Assembly: GCF_900101455.1 (NCBI RefSeq) | Contig: NZ_FMZJ01000006.1 | Span: 124,001-188,000, forward strand | DNA from: Sphingomonas sp. YR710 | Lineage (GTDB): Bacteria > Pseudomonadota > Alphaproteobacteria > Sphingomonadales > Sphingomonadaceae | DNA: 64,000 nucleotides | Reading direction: 5' to 3' | In this document: one piece after another, positions 17,445 through 26,754 of the stretch | Layout: each line of letters opens with the position of its first letter | Position numbering within the stretch: the stretch's first letter is position 1 | The notes under the pieces: generated by a model | Databases searched by the model: none | What the model was told of the DNA's origin: nothing | The model's input: the letters and a program-made list of their open reading frames with translations, nothing else | Program-made: the position numbers and the translations under genes

Positions 17445-18126
17445 ATATCCGCCCCAGCACCCGCACCCCAACCGTCGTCCGCGCGGCAAAGCCCAGCGTC
17501 TCGTACAGTGCAATCGCCCCGGCATTCGTCGCATAGACATGCAGAAACGGCATCTCGCCCCGCTCCAATATCCGCTCGATCACAATTCGCATCAGCCCGG
17601 CCGCATAGCCCTGTCCCCGAAAATCGGGATGCGTGCAGACCCCGCTCACCTCGGTAAACCCCTCCGGTTTCATCCGCTCGCCCGCCATCGCCACGAGCCG
17701 CCCGTCCTGCTTCACGCCGACGAAACCGCCCAGGCGGTGAGTCCGCGCGAAAAAGGGGCCCGGTTCGGTCAGCGTCGCCAGCGCGAGCATCTCGGCTGCG
17801 TCCCCATCGCCCAGTTCCTCGACCGCAAATCCCGGCGGCTCGCCGCCGCGCAATGTCGGGCAGACCATCTGGCAACATAAGGCTGCCTTGAGCAAAATCG
17901 TCTCCGGAGGCTGCGGCATTTCGCCCCCCTCGACCGTCCAGACGACGCCATCCGCCGGAATCAACGCCGTCAGCGCGGCCAGACTCTCCGGTGTCGCATC
18001 CGCGCTCGCCGCGAACACCCCATGATCGGCCACGAAGCGCAGCGCCCGCCCGTCGCCCTGTGCCAGACAGGATTGTCGCGAGGTCAGCGCGCTCCACACC
18101 GGCCGGTCGAGCCGATGCTCAGCCAT
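17443..18126 (-). CDS. GNAT family N-acetyltransferase
   Basis: About 227 residues. The C-terminal half carries the acetyl-CoA motif A: VSGVCTHPDFRGQGYAAGLM, followed by NAGAIALYETLGF, a standard GNAT ending. The N-terminal part is family-specific and may bind substrate, which is unknown. The chosen ATG overlaps the preceding LysR stop by 8 bases, implying cotranscription; the longer reading frame upstream lies within that gene. Its stop is inside the composite repeat. Confidence 0.85.
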   Translation of the reverse strand: MAEHRLDRPVWSALTSRQSCLAQGDGRALRFVADHGVFAASADATPESLAALTALIPADGVVWTVEGGEMPQPPETILLKAALCCQMVCPTLRGGEPPGFAVEELGDGDAAEMLALATLTEPGPFFARTHRLGGFVGVKQDGRLVAMAGERMKPEGFTEVSGVCTHPDFRGQGYAAGLMRIVIERILERGEMPFLHVYATNAGAIALYETLGFAARTTVGVRVLGRI

Positions 18127-19039
18127 TGATCGCATAGCCCGAAGCATGCGCCGCAAAATGCTGCCGCAGGAAATCAAGCAGCACCCGCACCCGTGCCGGC
18201 CGCGCCCGCCCCGGTGGCGACACGACATAAAGCGGGCCGGGCAGCGCGCTCCAATCGGGCAGCAATTCGACCAGCCGGCCGTCGGCCACCTCCTGCCACA
18301 CGAAATATTCGGGCATCAGCGTCATGCCCAACCCGGCTACCAAAGCTGGCACCATCGCGCTGGCATTATTGATCCTGAGCGCCCCTTGCACCTGGATCGT
18401 GCAGCTTTCGCCGGCCCGATCGAGCTTCCACTGGCTGCCCCACGCGACATGGGTCGGCACCACCGCCGGCATATGTTCGAGATCGCGCGGATGCTCGGGC
18501 AATCCGTGGATCGCGATAAAATCGGGCGATGCGACCAATATCCGGCGGAACGACAATAGCCGGCTGATACGCAGCGAGGAATCGCTGGCCGCACCGATCT
18601 GCAGGACGAAATCGAACCCGTCCATCACGACGTCGACCGGATTGTCGATCAGGCACAGATCTATCTGTATATCCGGATATGCTTTCAGGAAGGCCGGCAG
18701 GATCGGCGACAGCACGACGACGCCGAACGCCGTCGTCACCGCCAGCCGGATAAGCCCGCGCGGCACCGCCGCCTCATCGAGAATGTCCGCTTCTATCGTC
18801 GCGCCGTCCGCCAGGATCCGCCGCGCCCGATCGAGCGCGAGCCGCCCGCTCTCGGTGAGCGATAATTTGCGGGTCGTGCGGTGCAGCAGCGTCGTGCGAA
18901 GCCGCTCCTCGAGCCGCGTCACGGCCTTCGAAACCGTCGTCTTGGCAATGCCGAGATCTTCGGCGGCCTGCGCGAACGAGCCCCTGTCGACCACCTTCGC
19001 GAAAATCGCCCACGCCTCGAAATCGGGCATATGCGGCAT
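18119..19039 (-). CDS. LysR-type transcriptional regulator
   Basis: About 306 residues. Winged helix at about residues 5-63 (WAIFAKVVDRGSFAQAAEDL, then TTVSKAVTRLEERL), then the CrgA-like effector domain with RGLIRLAVTTAFGVVVLSPI. GGGAG lies 6 bases before the ATG at 19039, which also gives the expected N-terminus; the longer frame upstream is not used. It sits downstream of SDR and 2OG-oxygenase genes on the same strand and may regulate them. Confidence 0.88.
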   Translation of the reverse strand: MPHMPDFEAWAIFAKVVDRGSFAQAAEDLGIAKTTVSKAVTRLEERLRTTLLHRTTRKLSLTESGRLALDRARRILADGATIEADILDEAAVPRGLIRLAVTTAFGVVVLSPILPAFLKAYPDIQIDLCLIDNPVDVVMDGFDFVLQIGAASDSSLRISRLLSFRRILVASPDFIAIHGLPEHPRDLEHMPAVVPTHVAWGSQWKLDRAGESCTIQVQGALRINNASAMVPALVAGLGMTLMPEYFVWQEVADGRLVELLPDWSALPGPLYVVSPPGRARPARVRVLLDFLRQHFAAHASGYAING

Positions 19040-19080
19040 GTCGGCTCCCGGATATGTGCAGGGACGATAGTTGCACAGGC

Positions 19081-19683
19081 TCAGCTGTAATTGAAGCTGA
19101 TGCTGATCCGCTCGCTTTTCGCCGCGCCGGCCATCACCTCGTGGCGCAACCAGCTTTCCCACAGCAGGATCGTGCCGGTCGCCGGCTCGGCATAGACGAA
19201 GGGTCGGCTATCCTCGGGCGCATCGGCGGTTCGGCCCGGAGCCGCCATCATCATAGGCAGCCTGGGATCTTCGAGCTTGAGCGTCCCGGCCCCCGGCGGC
19301 ACGCAGACATAAAAAGTCCCCGATATCATACTGTGCGGATGGAGATGCCCCGAATGGCCGCCACCCGGCTTCAAGATATTGACCCACAGGCTGTCGAGCT
19401 TCGGCTTGCGGCGGCCAAGGTCCAGAAAGGACTCCGTGGCAAAGCGCTGCGCGTGGCGATCGAGGATGCGCTTGAGCTCCGCGATCACCGGGTCGCGCAT
19501 CGGCAGGTCGTTGAGCGAAGCGTAGGACGTATAGCCCGGATAGCCATTCGCCTTCGACCATGCCCGGCCCGCTTTGTCATCCTGCGCCAGCGCGCGGCAG
19601 GATCGTTCGAGTTCGGTGACGAGCGCGGGATCGTCGATCGCGTCCTGATAGAGACGGGTGACGAAAAGAGTTTTGATAGCCAT
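19081..19683 (-). CDS. 2OG-Fe(II) oxygenase-like protein (TIGR02466 type)
   Basis: About 200 residues beginning MAIKTLFVTRLYQ. Conserved features are LDSLWVNILKPGGGHSGHLH with candidate iron ligands among H113 and H115, then WESWLRHEV with H181, and ERISISFN with R192 for the oxoglutarate. That suggests a non-haem iron dioxygenase acting on a protein or small molecule; the substrate is unknown. The ATG was chosen because the longer frame upstream is the shadow of the SDR gene. It lies 56 bases after the SDR gene and 41 before the LysR gene, all on one strand. Confidence 0.8.
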   Translation of the reverse strand: MAIKTLFVTRLYQDAIDDPALVTELERSCRALAQDDKAGRAWSKANGYPGYTSYASLNDLPMRDPVIAELKRILDRHAQRFATESFLDLGRRKPKLDSLWVNILKPGGGHSGHLHPHSMISGTFYVCVPPGAGTLKLEDPRLPMMMAAPGRTADAPEDSRPFVYAEPATGTILLWESWLRHEVMAGAAKSERISISFNYS

Positions 19684-19739
19684 GAAGACGCCGAAGCACG
19701 GCCGGCGCCCCTGTTCAAGCGCCGGCTGCTTCTTCACCT

Positions 19740-20486
19740 TCAGATATTGATCATCCCGCCATCGACCACCAGTTCGCTGCCCACCGTGAAGCGACTCTCG
19801 TCGGACGCGAAATAGACAATCGCATCGGCAATCTCCTTCGCTTCGCCGAACCGGCCAATCGGCAGCACGCCGATCAGATAATCCTTGAAGCCGGCCAGAT
19901 CGCTGTCGCCGAAGCCCAGCTTGCCGTAGAGCGGCGTCGTCACCGGGCCGGGGCTGACGACATTGGCGCGAATGCCGCGGCCGATCAGTTCGCCGGACAA
20001 GGTGCGGGCCAACGAGATCAACGCTGCCTTGGTCGCGGCATAGACGATCGAACCGGGCTTGCCGAGATGCGCATTGACCGATCCGTTGAGGATGATCGAT
20101 GCGGGGTTCGACAGAATCGGCAGCAAAGCCTGCACGAGGAACAATGGCCCCTTCACGTTGACCGCCATCGAGCGGTCGAACCCGGCCTCGTCCCAACCGT
20201 CGAGCGGCCGGAAATCGGCGACGCCGGCATTGACGAACAGCACATCGAGGCGGCCGAACGTATCGCGGATCGTATCGGCGATCCGGCGCTGGTCTGCGAC
20301 GTCGCCGGCGTCGGCGCGGATCGCGAGCACGTCGCCCAGTTCCTTGCTTGCGGCTTCGAGGCGGCCCGCGTCGGTGCCGGTGATGACGACTTTCGCGCCT
20401 TCCTCGACGAAGCGGTGGGCGGTGGCGAGGCCGATTCCACTGGTGGCACCGGTGACGAGGGCGATTTTGTTGGCGAGGCGGAGCAT
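19740..20486 (-). CDS. Short-chain dehydrogenase/reductase
   Basis: 248 residues of the classical SDR fold. NAD(P) motif TGATSGIG at residues 12-19, NAG at 86-88, catalytic S136, Y149 and K153 in IVYAATKAAL, and VVSPGPVTTPL. It should reduce or oxidise a carbonyl or alcohol; substrate unknown. It is read away from the LysR gene starting at 20614, a layout typical of LysR regulation of a target. Confidence 0.92.
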   Translation of the reverse strand: MLRLANKIALVTGATSGIGLATAHRFVEEGAKVVITGTDAGRLEAASKELGDVLAIRADAGDVADQRRIADTIRDTFGRLDVLFVNAGVADFRPLDGWDEAGFDRSMAVNVKGPLFLVQALLPILSNPASIILNGSVNAHLGKPGSIVYAATKAALISLARTLSGELIGRGIRANVVSPGPVTTPLYGKLGFGDSDLAGFKDYLIGVLPIGRFGEAKEIADAIVYFASDESRFTVGSELVVDGGMINI

Positions 20487-20613
20487 CGGACTATTCCTTT
20501 TTCGAAGGCCGGCGCCCTGTGCGCCGGCTGATGAAGAGGATCTACGCCCGCAGTATTTCTTGATCGATGGGCTAAAGATGATCTATTCATTCAGCTTTCC
20601 TGAAGGATTGGCT

Positions 20614-21516
20614 ATGGACCGCTTGCGGGCATATGAGGTTTTCACGGCCGTCGTCGCGCGCGGCGGCTTTGCGCGGGCCGCCGATGCGCTGGATACCTCG
20701 CCGGCCAACGTCACCCGCTATATCACGGAACTCGAGGCGCATCTCGGCACGCGGTTGCTCAACCGTACGTCGCGCCGCTTTTCGCTGACCGAGGCAGGCG
20801 AGGCCCTTTACGATCGCGCGCGCGCCATCATCGAGGATGTCACCGAAGCCGAAGCGCTGGCGACCGCCACCGCCGCGCGGCCGCGCGGACGGCTGCGGAT
20901 CAACGCTCCGGTCAGCTTCGGCATCCACCACCTCGCGCCCTTATGGCCAAGATTCATGACCGCCTGGCCCGATATCGAACTCGATATCGTGCTCGGAGAC
21001 CGTGTGGTCGATATCGTCGAGGAGGGTTTCGATCTGGCGATCCGCATCTCGCGCGGCGGATCGCAAACGCATGTCGCGCGCAAGCTGGCGGTCTCGCACA
21101 ATATCGTCTGCGCGTCGCCCGATTATATCGCCCGCAACGGCGCGCCCACTGTTCCCGCCGGCCTCTCGCACCATCGCTGCGTGGTCTATAGCTATGCGGC
21201 GATGGCCGAGGAATGGTCTTTCACCGACGATGCCGGCAAGCTGCACAGCACCCGCGTACGCGCGGCGATGCAGGTCAACAATGGCGATACCGCACGGGAG
21301 GCGGCGCTCGCCGGCCAGGCGATCATCTGGCAGCCGACCTTCCTGATCGGCGACGATCTGCGGGCCGGCCGGCTGATACGGCTACTGCCCGGTTACAGCC
21401 TGCCCGATATCGACATTTTGGCGGTCTATCCCAGCCGCCGGCACCTGGGCGCCAAAGTGCGGCTGATGGTCGATTTCCTGGCCGACGCATTCGGCGGAAT
21501 GCCCGCCTGGGACTGA
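20614..21516 (+). CDS. LysR-type transcriptional regulator, divergent from the SDR gene
   Basis: 300 residues. Winged helix at residues 1-60 (LRAYEVFTAVVARGGFARAADAL, LEAHLGTRLLNRTSRRF) and effector domain with GRLRINAPVSFGIHHLAPLW of the CrgA/DhuR type. GAAGGA precedes the ATG at 20614. Longer frames upstream belong to the SDR shadow. It likely controls the divergent SDR gene across the 127-base gap; effector unknown. Confidence 0.9.
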   Translation: MDRLRAYEVFTAVVARGGFARAADALDTSPANVTRYITELEAHLGTRLLNRTSRRFSLTEAGEALYDRARAIIEDVTEAEALATATAARPRGRLRINAPVSFGIHHLAPLWPRFMTAWPDIELDIVLGDRVVDIVEEGFDLAIRISRGGSQTHVARKLAVSHNIVCASPDYIARNGAPTVPAGLSHHRCVVYSYAAMAEEWSFTDDAGKLHSTRVRAAMQVNNGDTAREAALAGQAIIWQPTFLIGDDLRAGRLIRLLPGYSLPDIDILAVYPSRRHLGAKVRLMVDFLADAFGGMPAWD

Positions 21517-21533
21517 CGATCATCGCAGCGGCG

Positions 21534-22832
21534 CTAATATCGCCACAACGCCACCATCACGATCGCCGACACCGCGACGCTCGCCAGGATCGGCAGCGCC
21601 GCCTGCCGCCCGGGGCGGCCGGGCGCGAAGGCGATAGCTATTGCGGCTTTGAACAGGCTGTTGAGCAGCACCGGCAGCGCCAGCATGAAACCGGCCAGAT
21701 CCGGATCGAGGGTACCAGGCGCGATATTGCCCATCGTCACGATCGCGGCATCCACGTCCGCCAGGCCGGTCAGCGCGAGCAGCCCGGCGACGCCGATATG
21801 GCCAAATGCCTGCATCGCCCAGTGGCTGATCACCCCCAGCACGGCGACCAGCAATGCCAGGCCGAGTGCCGCCTTGATTTCCAGCGGATTGCCCAGTTCC
21901 ACCGCGCCCATGCCGCTTGGCATCACCCGGCCGCGGGTTGCGATCAAAGCCAGAACCGTCGCGGTGAGCAATGCCGGCACCATCAATTTCGCCAACATCG
22001 GCAAAGCGAAAGGGGCAAGCAGCCCGGTCAGCACCAGCACGCGGGCGAACATCACCGCTGACGCCAACGCAATGCCGGCCGTCAATATGTCGGGCGGGCC
22101 GTCGCCGGACCGGAGGCGCCGCGCGTAATTGGCCGTCACCGCCGTCGAGGACACCATCGCGCCGAACAACGCCGTCGCCAGCAATCCGCGCTCTGCACCG
22201 ACCCGCCGGCCCGCGACATAACCGGCGAAGGACAGGCCACAGACGATCACCACCACCAACCACAATTGATGCGGATTCCAGGCATCGAACGGCCCCATCG
22301 CGCGGTCGGGCAACAGCGGCAGGATGACGAGGCTGATCAGCGCGAACCGCGCCGCCGATCGCATTTCGGGCTCGTTCATGCCGCGCAGCCAACCATGCAA
22401 ATTCTTGCGCATCGACAGGATCAACGTCACCACCGCCGATGCCCCCAGCGCCGCCTGGCCATGGCCGGTCGTGGCCATCATGCCCAGCATCAGCACGAGC
22501 AGTCCGACGGCCATGCTGGTAGCGCTCAATGTGGCGGGGTTGGCGCTCTGCCGGATATAGCCCGCGATCAGCAGCGCCGAGACGGCCGCCATCATCATGG
22601 CTCCGGTCAAAACCGGAAGCAGACCGGCAACGCCGCCGGACAACCCGATGATGCCGAACGTCCTGAGCCCGGCCACGCGCGTGCCGGGAGAATCTTCGCG
22701 CGCGGTCCAGCCCCGCTCGAGGCCGATCAACAGCCCCTGTGCCAGCGCAAATCCGAGCATCCATAGAGGCGCTGCGAAATCGGTGAAGCCAAGCCCCTTC
22801 ACGATAGCGATGGCGTCCGCCTCAGCGCCCAC
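21534..22832 (-). CDS. MgtC/SapB-type and DUF4010 membrane protein
   Basis: About 432 residues, at least ten hydrophobic helices. The N-terminal part, GLLIGLERGW then GLRTFGIIGLSGGVAGLL, is the MgtC/SapB motif; the rest matches the DUF4010 type, ending ADVDAAIVTMGNIAPG and a final helix. Function unproven; MgtC proteins are tied to Mg limitation and ATP synthase control. The start is uncertain: GTG at 22832 overlaps the end of the transpeptidase gene, and GTG at 22802 is an alternative. Confidence 0.8.
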   Translation of the reverse strand: MGAEADAIAIVKGLGFTDFAAPLWMLGFALAQGLLIGLERGWTAREDSPGTRVAGLRTFGIIGLSGGVAGLLPVLTGAMMMAAVSALLIAGYIRQSANPATLSATSMAVGLLVLMLGMMATTGHGQAALGASAVVTLILSMRKNLHGWLRGMNEPEMRSAARFALISLVILPLLPDRAMGPFDAWNPHQLWLVVVIVCGLSFAGYVAGRRVGAERGLLATALFGAMVSSTAVTANYARRLRSGDGPPDILTAGIALASAVMFARVLVLTGLLAPFALPMLAKLMVPALLTATVLALIATRGRVMPSGMGAVELGNPLEIKAALGLALLVAVLGVISHWAMQAFGHIGVAGLLALTGLADVDAAIVTMGNIAPGTLDPDLAGFMLALPVLLNSLFKAAIAIAFAPGRPGRQAALPILASVAVSAIVMVALWRY

Positions 22833-23976
22833 ATTGCGCCCCGTCGCCGCCCGGTGCTGTCGCCGCCTGGTCGCGTTTGTAGATGTCCGGCAGATAGCGA
22901 ATACCGCCCTGCCCGTCCGACTCCGCTGTGAAATACGCAACATAGACCGGAATCGAAGCGGCCAGCGTGATCGTCTTGGTCTCCCCGGTCGCGATCTCGG
23001 CCTCGACCCGCTCGCGGTCCCAACCCGGCAACGATGCCAGCAAGGCCGTGGCCAGCCCCAACGCGTCGCCCACCCGCACGCAGCCATGGCTGAACGCTCG
23101 GACATCGCGGCCGAACAGCGATTGCGCCGGCGTATCGTGCAGGTAGATGTTGTAGGGATTGGGCATCACCAGCTTCATCCGGCCCAGCGCATTGTCGGGG
23201 CCGGGCTTCTGGCGATAGCGCGTGCCGTCGGTGACATAGCCCTTCTTCGCCGCCTCGCCGGGATGCCGGCGCATCAGCGCGCCGACGCTCTCGGTGACGA
23301 TGCTCGACGGGATTTCCCACCAGGGATTGAAGATCACGCCGGTCACGCGCGCGGCAAAGATTGGCGTCGGTGATTTGGTCTTGCCGACGATCACCTGCCA
23401 GCGGCCGGTCTGGCGGCCGTTGTCCCACAAGGTCGCCTCGAAGGATGCCGTGTTGACCAGCAGATAGCGCGCGCCAAGGTTGCGCGGCATCCAGCGCCAG
23501 CGATCGAGATTGGCCGCGAGCGTCGCCCGCTTCGCCCGGTCCGTTTCGGTCGTATAGGCCTGGCGCAGCGCCAGATAGAATGGGTGCTCCGGCCGGGCGG
23601 CGATGAACAGGGCGTCGATCCGATCCTGCTCGATCGCGGCGCGAAGCGCTGGCATCGGATTCTGCACGGCGACATTCTCCTGGATATGCCATCCGGTGCG
23701 TAGCGATGCCCCGCAGCAGCCAATCCTGTGCGCCTCCAGCAGGCGCAGCGCAGCGCCCGTCGCAGCGGTGTCGATCGTCGCGGAATCATGCGTGGCGATC
23801 GCGGCCTCCAGCACCGGCGCTTCGCTGGCCAACTTCTCAAGGCCATCGAAGCGCGCATCATTGAGCCAGTCGATCAACCGTTGGACTTGCGCGGGGCGCC
23901 AATGCGGTATCGGCGTCTCGCCGTCCGCCGCGGCGACCAGAAATCCGACGGCGAGGATTAGGAACCAGTTTTTCAT
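22822..23976 (-). CDS. L,D-transpeptidase (YkuD domain, YcbB-like)
   Basis: About 384 residues. A short hydrophobic N-terminus (MKNWFLILAVGFLVAAADG) serves as signal or anchor. A scaffold region is followed by the YkuD catalytic domain with H280 in YLHDTPAQSLF and the catalytic cysteine C299 in AFSHGCVRVGDAL. It should form 3-3 cross-links in peptidoglycan or attach proteins to it in the periplasm. The ATG at 23976 begins the signal; a longer frame upstream adds no conserved sequence. It overlaps the DUF4010 gene by about 10 bases. Confidence 0.9.
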   Translation of the reverse strand: MKNWFLILAVGFLVAAADGETPIPHWRPAQVQRLIDWLNDARFDGLEKLASEAPVLEAAIATHDSATIDTAATGAALRLLEAHRIGCCGASLRTGWHIQENVAVQNPMPALRAAIEQDRIDALFIAARPEHPFYLALRQAYTTETDRAKRATLAANLDRWRWMPRNLGARYLLVNTASFEATLWDNGRQTGRWQVIVGKTKSPTPIFAARVTGVIFNPWWEIPSSIVTESVGALMRRHPGEAAKKGYVTDGTRYRQKPGPDNALGRMKLVMPNPYNIYLHDTPAQSLFGRDVRAFSHGCVRVGDALGLATALLASLPGWDRERVEAEIATGETKTITLAASIPVYVAYFTAESDGQGGIRYLPDIYKRDQAATAPGGDGAQCGR

Positions 23977-24518
23977 GCCATCTGGTCCCCCGTCACCCGC
24001 CCCCGTGACAATAAGTGTTTGTACGATGACGCACTGCAACAGGCTCAAGTATCGCAGTTAACGACATTTTTTCTGTTTACCAATGCACAGTTCGTCGCCA
24101 ATGTGTGCGTGTGCAACCGCTAGACCTGTCTTGTCGCCGGACCATCGTTCCGGCGCTACCGTTCGCTTATGCCTTAGGCAGCGCGACACGCTCGACCGAT
24201 ACTGATCGCGACTTATCCGCGTATCGGTATCGATCGAAGCGGGCGAGCGAACATGTCCACCCGAAATGATAGCGCGCTCGGCCAGTGGACCGACAGGCAG
24301 GCTTTCCAGCCCTGGCTCAGGCGCTTGGGAAGCGATAGCGATGAGGATATCATCGGGGACCGGTGGACCGACTATACCGCCACGATCCGTCCGGTGGCCG
24401 AAGGCCATTGAAAGACAAGATCCGGATTGATGTCGCAACTGGGGGCAGGCTTGCAAAGTGTGAACGGCACATCCTCTGATCTGGCCCTGCCCCCCTATCC
24501 GGGGCAGCGGCGCCGCGC
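23977..24518. other. Intergenic region with a possible small gene
   Basis: 542 bases between the transpeptidase start and the GGDEF-EAL gene. Apart from the 52-residue frame at 24253-24411 I see no coding pattern. A CATTTTTTCTG tract occurs at 24063-24073. Promoters of the two divergent genes must lie here. Confidence 0.5.
24253..24411 (+). CDS. Possible 52-residue small protein upstream of the GGDEF-EAL gene
   Basis: An ATG frame beginning MSTRNDSALGQWTDRQAF and ending TIRPVAEGH with a plain stop. The composition is sensible for a soluble protein, with three Trp residues. A weak GGCGAG lies before the start. No family is recognised. It ends 107 bases before the GGDEF-EAL gene. Confidence 0.3.
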   Translation: MSTRNDSALGQWTDRQAFQPWLRRLGSDSDEDIIGDRWTDYTATIRPVAEGH

Positions 24519-26741
24519 ATGCTGAACAGGAGGACACCTCGCAGGCGCCAGGCGTCTGATGCCGTGGAGCGCAATTTCGTCGCGCAAATTATCGTGCCCA
24601 GCGTCGTCGTCATCGTTGCGATGGTCGGCCTGCTGACCGCCTTCATGGTCTTTACCGGAAGCCAGGGCGACAAGGTTGCGATCGAGCGGCAACGCCAGGT
24701 TCTCACGACGATGCTAGACTATAATATCGTCAACATCCCGCATCAGCAGGAAGCGGGGACCGTGTGGGACGTCGCCGTCGAAAAGATCCATGCGCCGGTG
24801 CTGGACATGGTCTGGCTTGACGCCAATCTCGGGACATGGATGACCAGCTATCACGGCCATGACGAGGCCTATATCCTCAATCCCACCGATCGGCCGGTCT
24901 ATGCCATGCAGGGCGGGATCCGAACACAGCTAAGCTCTTACGACCAGGGCATCGAACCCGTCGCCAAGCCCCTGATCCAGGAATTGCGGCGCGAACTCAT
25001 GCATCCCTCCAAAGCCGATATTCCGCGCCATGCCATGTCACCGGGTTCGGTCGATCTTGCATATGTCCATGGCCATCTGGCTGTGATCAGCATCAAGCCG
25101 ATCGTGACGGACACCGGCCGCATCCACCAGACGCCGGATCAGATCTTCCTGCATATCAGCGTGCGCTACCTCGACGGCACCTTTATCAGCGAGATTGCCC
25201 GGCGCTTCGAAGTGGCCGATGCCCATTTTTCCCTCAAGGCACCCGACTTCTCTCACCAACAGGCCATTGTCCTGCGCACACATGCGGGCCGCGCCGTCGG
25301 TTATTTCATCTGGACGCCCTTTCAGCCGGGGACGCTGCTGGTGTGGCGCATTGCGCCGGCGCTCGCGATCGCCCTGCTGGCGGTACTCCTCGGCGTGGGG
25401 TTGTTGTTGCGAAAGGTCCACAAGAGCGCGCTGCAATTGTTCGCGGCCAATGTCAGGGCGCAACATCTGGCCTTTCACGATACGTTGACCGGTCTTGCCA
25501 ATCGCGCGCTGTTCGACGATCGCCTGTCGCGCGATCTGGCCCGGACGCGTCGCGAACAGCAGCCGCTGGCCCTCCTGCTGCTCGACCTCGATCATTTCAA
25601 GCGGACCAACGACAATCTCGGCCATCCCGCCGGCGACGCCTTGATCGCGGCCTTCGGCACGATGCTGGTCCGCACCGTCGACGCCGATGACATTGTGGCC
25701 CGCATCGGTGGCGACGAATTCGCCATCATCCATGTCGGGCCCGATGCAGCCGCGGGCGCCGAGCGACTGGCAGACCGCATCCTGGCCGCGATCGATGATC
25801 CCTTCGACATTGAAGGACGGACCATATCGAGCAGCGCGAGCATCGGTATCGCGATTGCTCCGCACCACGCGGTCGAACGCATCGAGCTGTTCCGCAAAGC
25901 CGATATCGCGCTTCACGCCGCCAAGCAGGCCGGCCGACGCCGATATCTCCTGTTCGACGAAAAAATGGACGATCAGCTGCGCGAGCGCCACGCCATCGAA
26001 ACCGATCTGCGGATTGCCGTGGCGGAAGGACAGCTCGAAGTCTGGTACCAGCCATTCTTCGCGTCCGCCACGATGCAGATTGCCGGGATCGAGGCGCTGG
26101 TTCGATGGAACCATCCCCGCCATGGCTTGCTGCTCCCGACCATCTTCATTCCGATCGCGGAAGAGTCGGGCCTGATCGAACAGCTTGGCGAATGGGTTCT
26201 CGAACAGGCGTGCATCGCCGTCGGCAACTGGCCCGGAATAACCGTTTCGGTCAACGTCTCGGCCGTGCAGCTCCGTAATCCGGCTTTCGCACAACGGGTG
26301 TTTCCAATCCTCAAGCGCACCCATCTCGATGCGACCCGGCTCGAGCTGGAAATCACCGAAACGAGTTTCATCGAAAGTACCGAGCAGATCCGCTTCAATC
26401 TCGGGCGGCTGCGCGACATCGGCGTCAAGCTCGCGCTCGACGATTTCGGGACCGGCTATTCGTCGTTCCGACACCTTAACGACTTCGATATCGATCGCAT
26501 CAAGATCGATCACAGCTTCGTCAACGCAATCGATTTGACCACCGGCGGTAGTGCCGTCATTCGGGCGATCGTGGATCTCGCCCGCGCTCGCGGCCTGCGA
26601 ACGACGGCGGAAGGTGTTGAGGCCGAGGAGCAAAGCCATTTCCTCACCAGCATCGGCTGCGATTCGCAGCAGGGCTTCCTGTTCTCGCGGCCGCTGCAAC
26701 GTTCTGAAGTCGATCAGCTCTTCCAGCGCAGCGACGCATGA
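24519..26741 (+). CDS. CHASE4-GGDEF-EAL cyclic-di-GMP enzyme
   Basis: 740 residues. Membrane helices at about 22-45 and 276-298 flank a periplasmic CHASE4-type sensor. The GGDEF domain has an intact GGDEF at 397-401, but the inhibitory RxxD site is replaced by DADD. The EAL domain keeps EAL at 525-527 and DDFGTGYSS at 641-649, so both synthesis and breakdown of cyclic-di-GMP are possible in principle. It may set motile versus sessile behaviour, fitting the chemotaxis genes elsewhere in the window. Sensory ligand unknown. Confidence 0.92.
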   Translation: MLNRRTPRRRQASDAVERNFVAQIIVPSVVVIVAMVGLLTAFMVFTGSQGDKVAIERQRQVLTTMLDYNIVNIPHQQEAGTVWDVAVEKIHAPVLDMVWLDANLGTWMTSYHGHDEAYILNPTDRPVYAMQGGIRTQLSSYDQGIEPVAKPLIQELRRELMHPSKADIPRHAMSPGSVDLAYVHGHLAVISIKPIVTDTGRIHQTPDQIFLHISVRYLDGTFISEIARRFEVADAHFSLKAPDFSHQQAIVLRTHAGRAVGYFIWTPFQPGTLLVWRIAPALAIALLAVLLGVGLLLRKVHKSALQLFAANVRAQHLAFHDTLTGLANRALFDDRLSRDLARTRREQQPLALLLLDLDHFKRTNDNLGHPAGDALIAAFGTMLVRTVDADDIVARIGGDEFAIIHVGPDAAAGAERLADRILAAIDDPFDIEGRTISSSASIGIAIAPHHAVERIELFRKADIALHAAKQAGRRRYLLFDEKMDDQLRERHAIETDLRIAVAEGQLEVWYQPFFASATMQIAGIEALVRWNHPRHGLLLPTIFIPIAEESGLIEQLGEWVLEQACIAVGNWPGITVSVNVSAVQLRNPAFAQRVFPILKRTHLDATRLELEITETSFIESTEQIRFNLGRLRDIGVKLALDDFGTGYSSFRHLNDFDIDRIKIDHSFVNAIDLTTGGSAVIRAIVDLARARGLRTTAEGVEAEEQSHFLTSIGCDSQQGFLFSRPLQRSEVDQLFQRSDA

Positions 26742-26754
26742 TCGCCTGAACGGT

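Noticed and set aside
25038-26699. 553-codon minus-strand frame opposite the GGDEF-EAL gene
   Set aside because: Antisense shadow; the plus strand carries all the conserved motifs.
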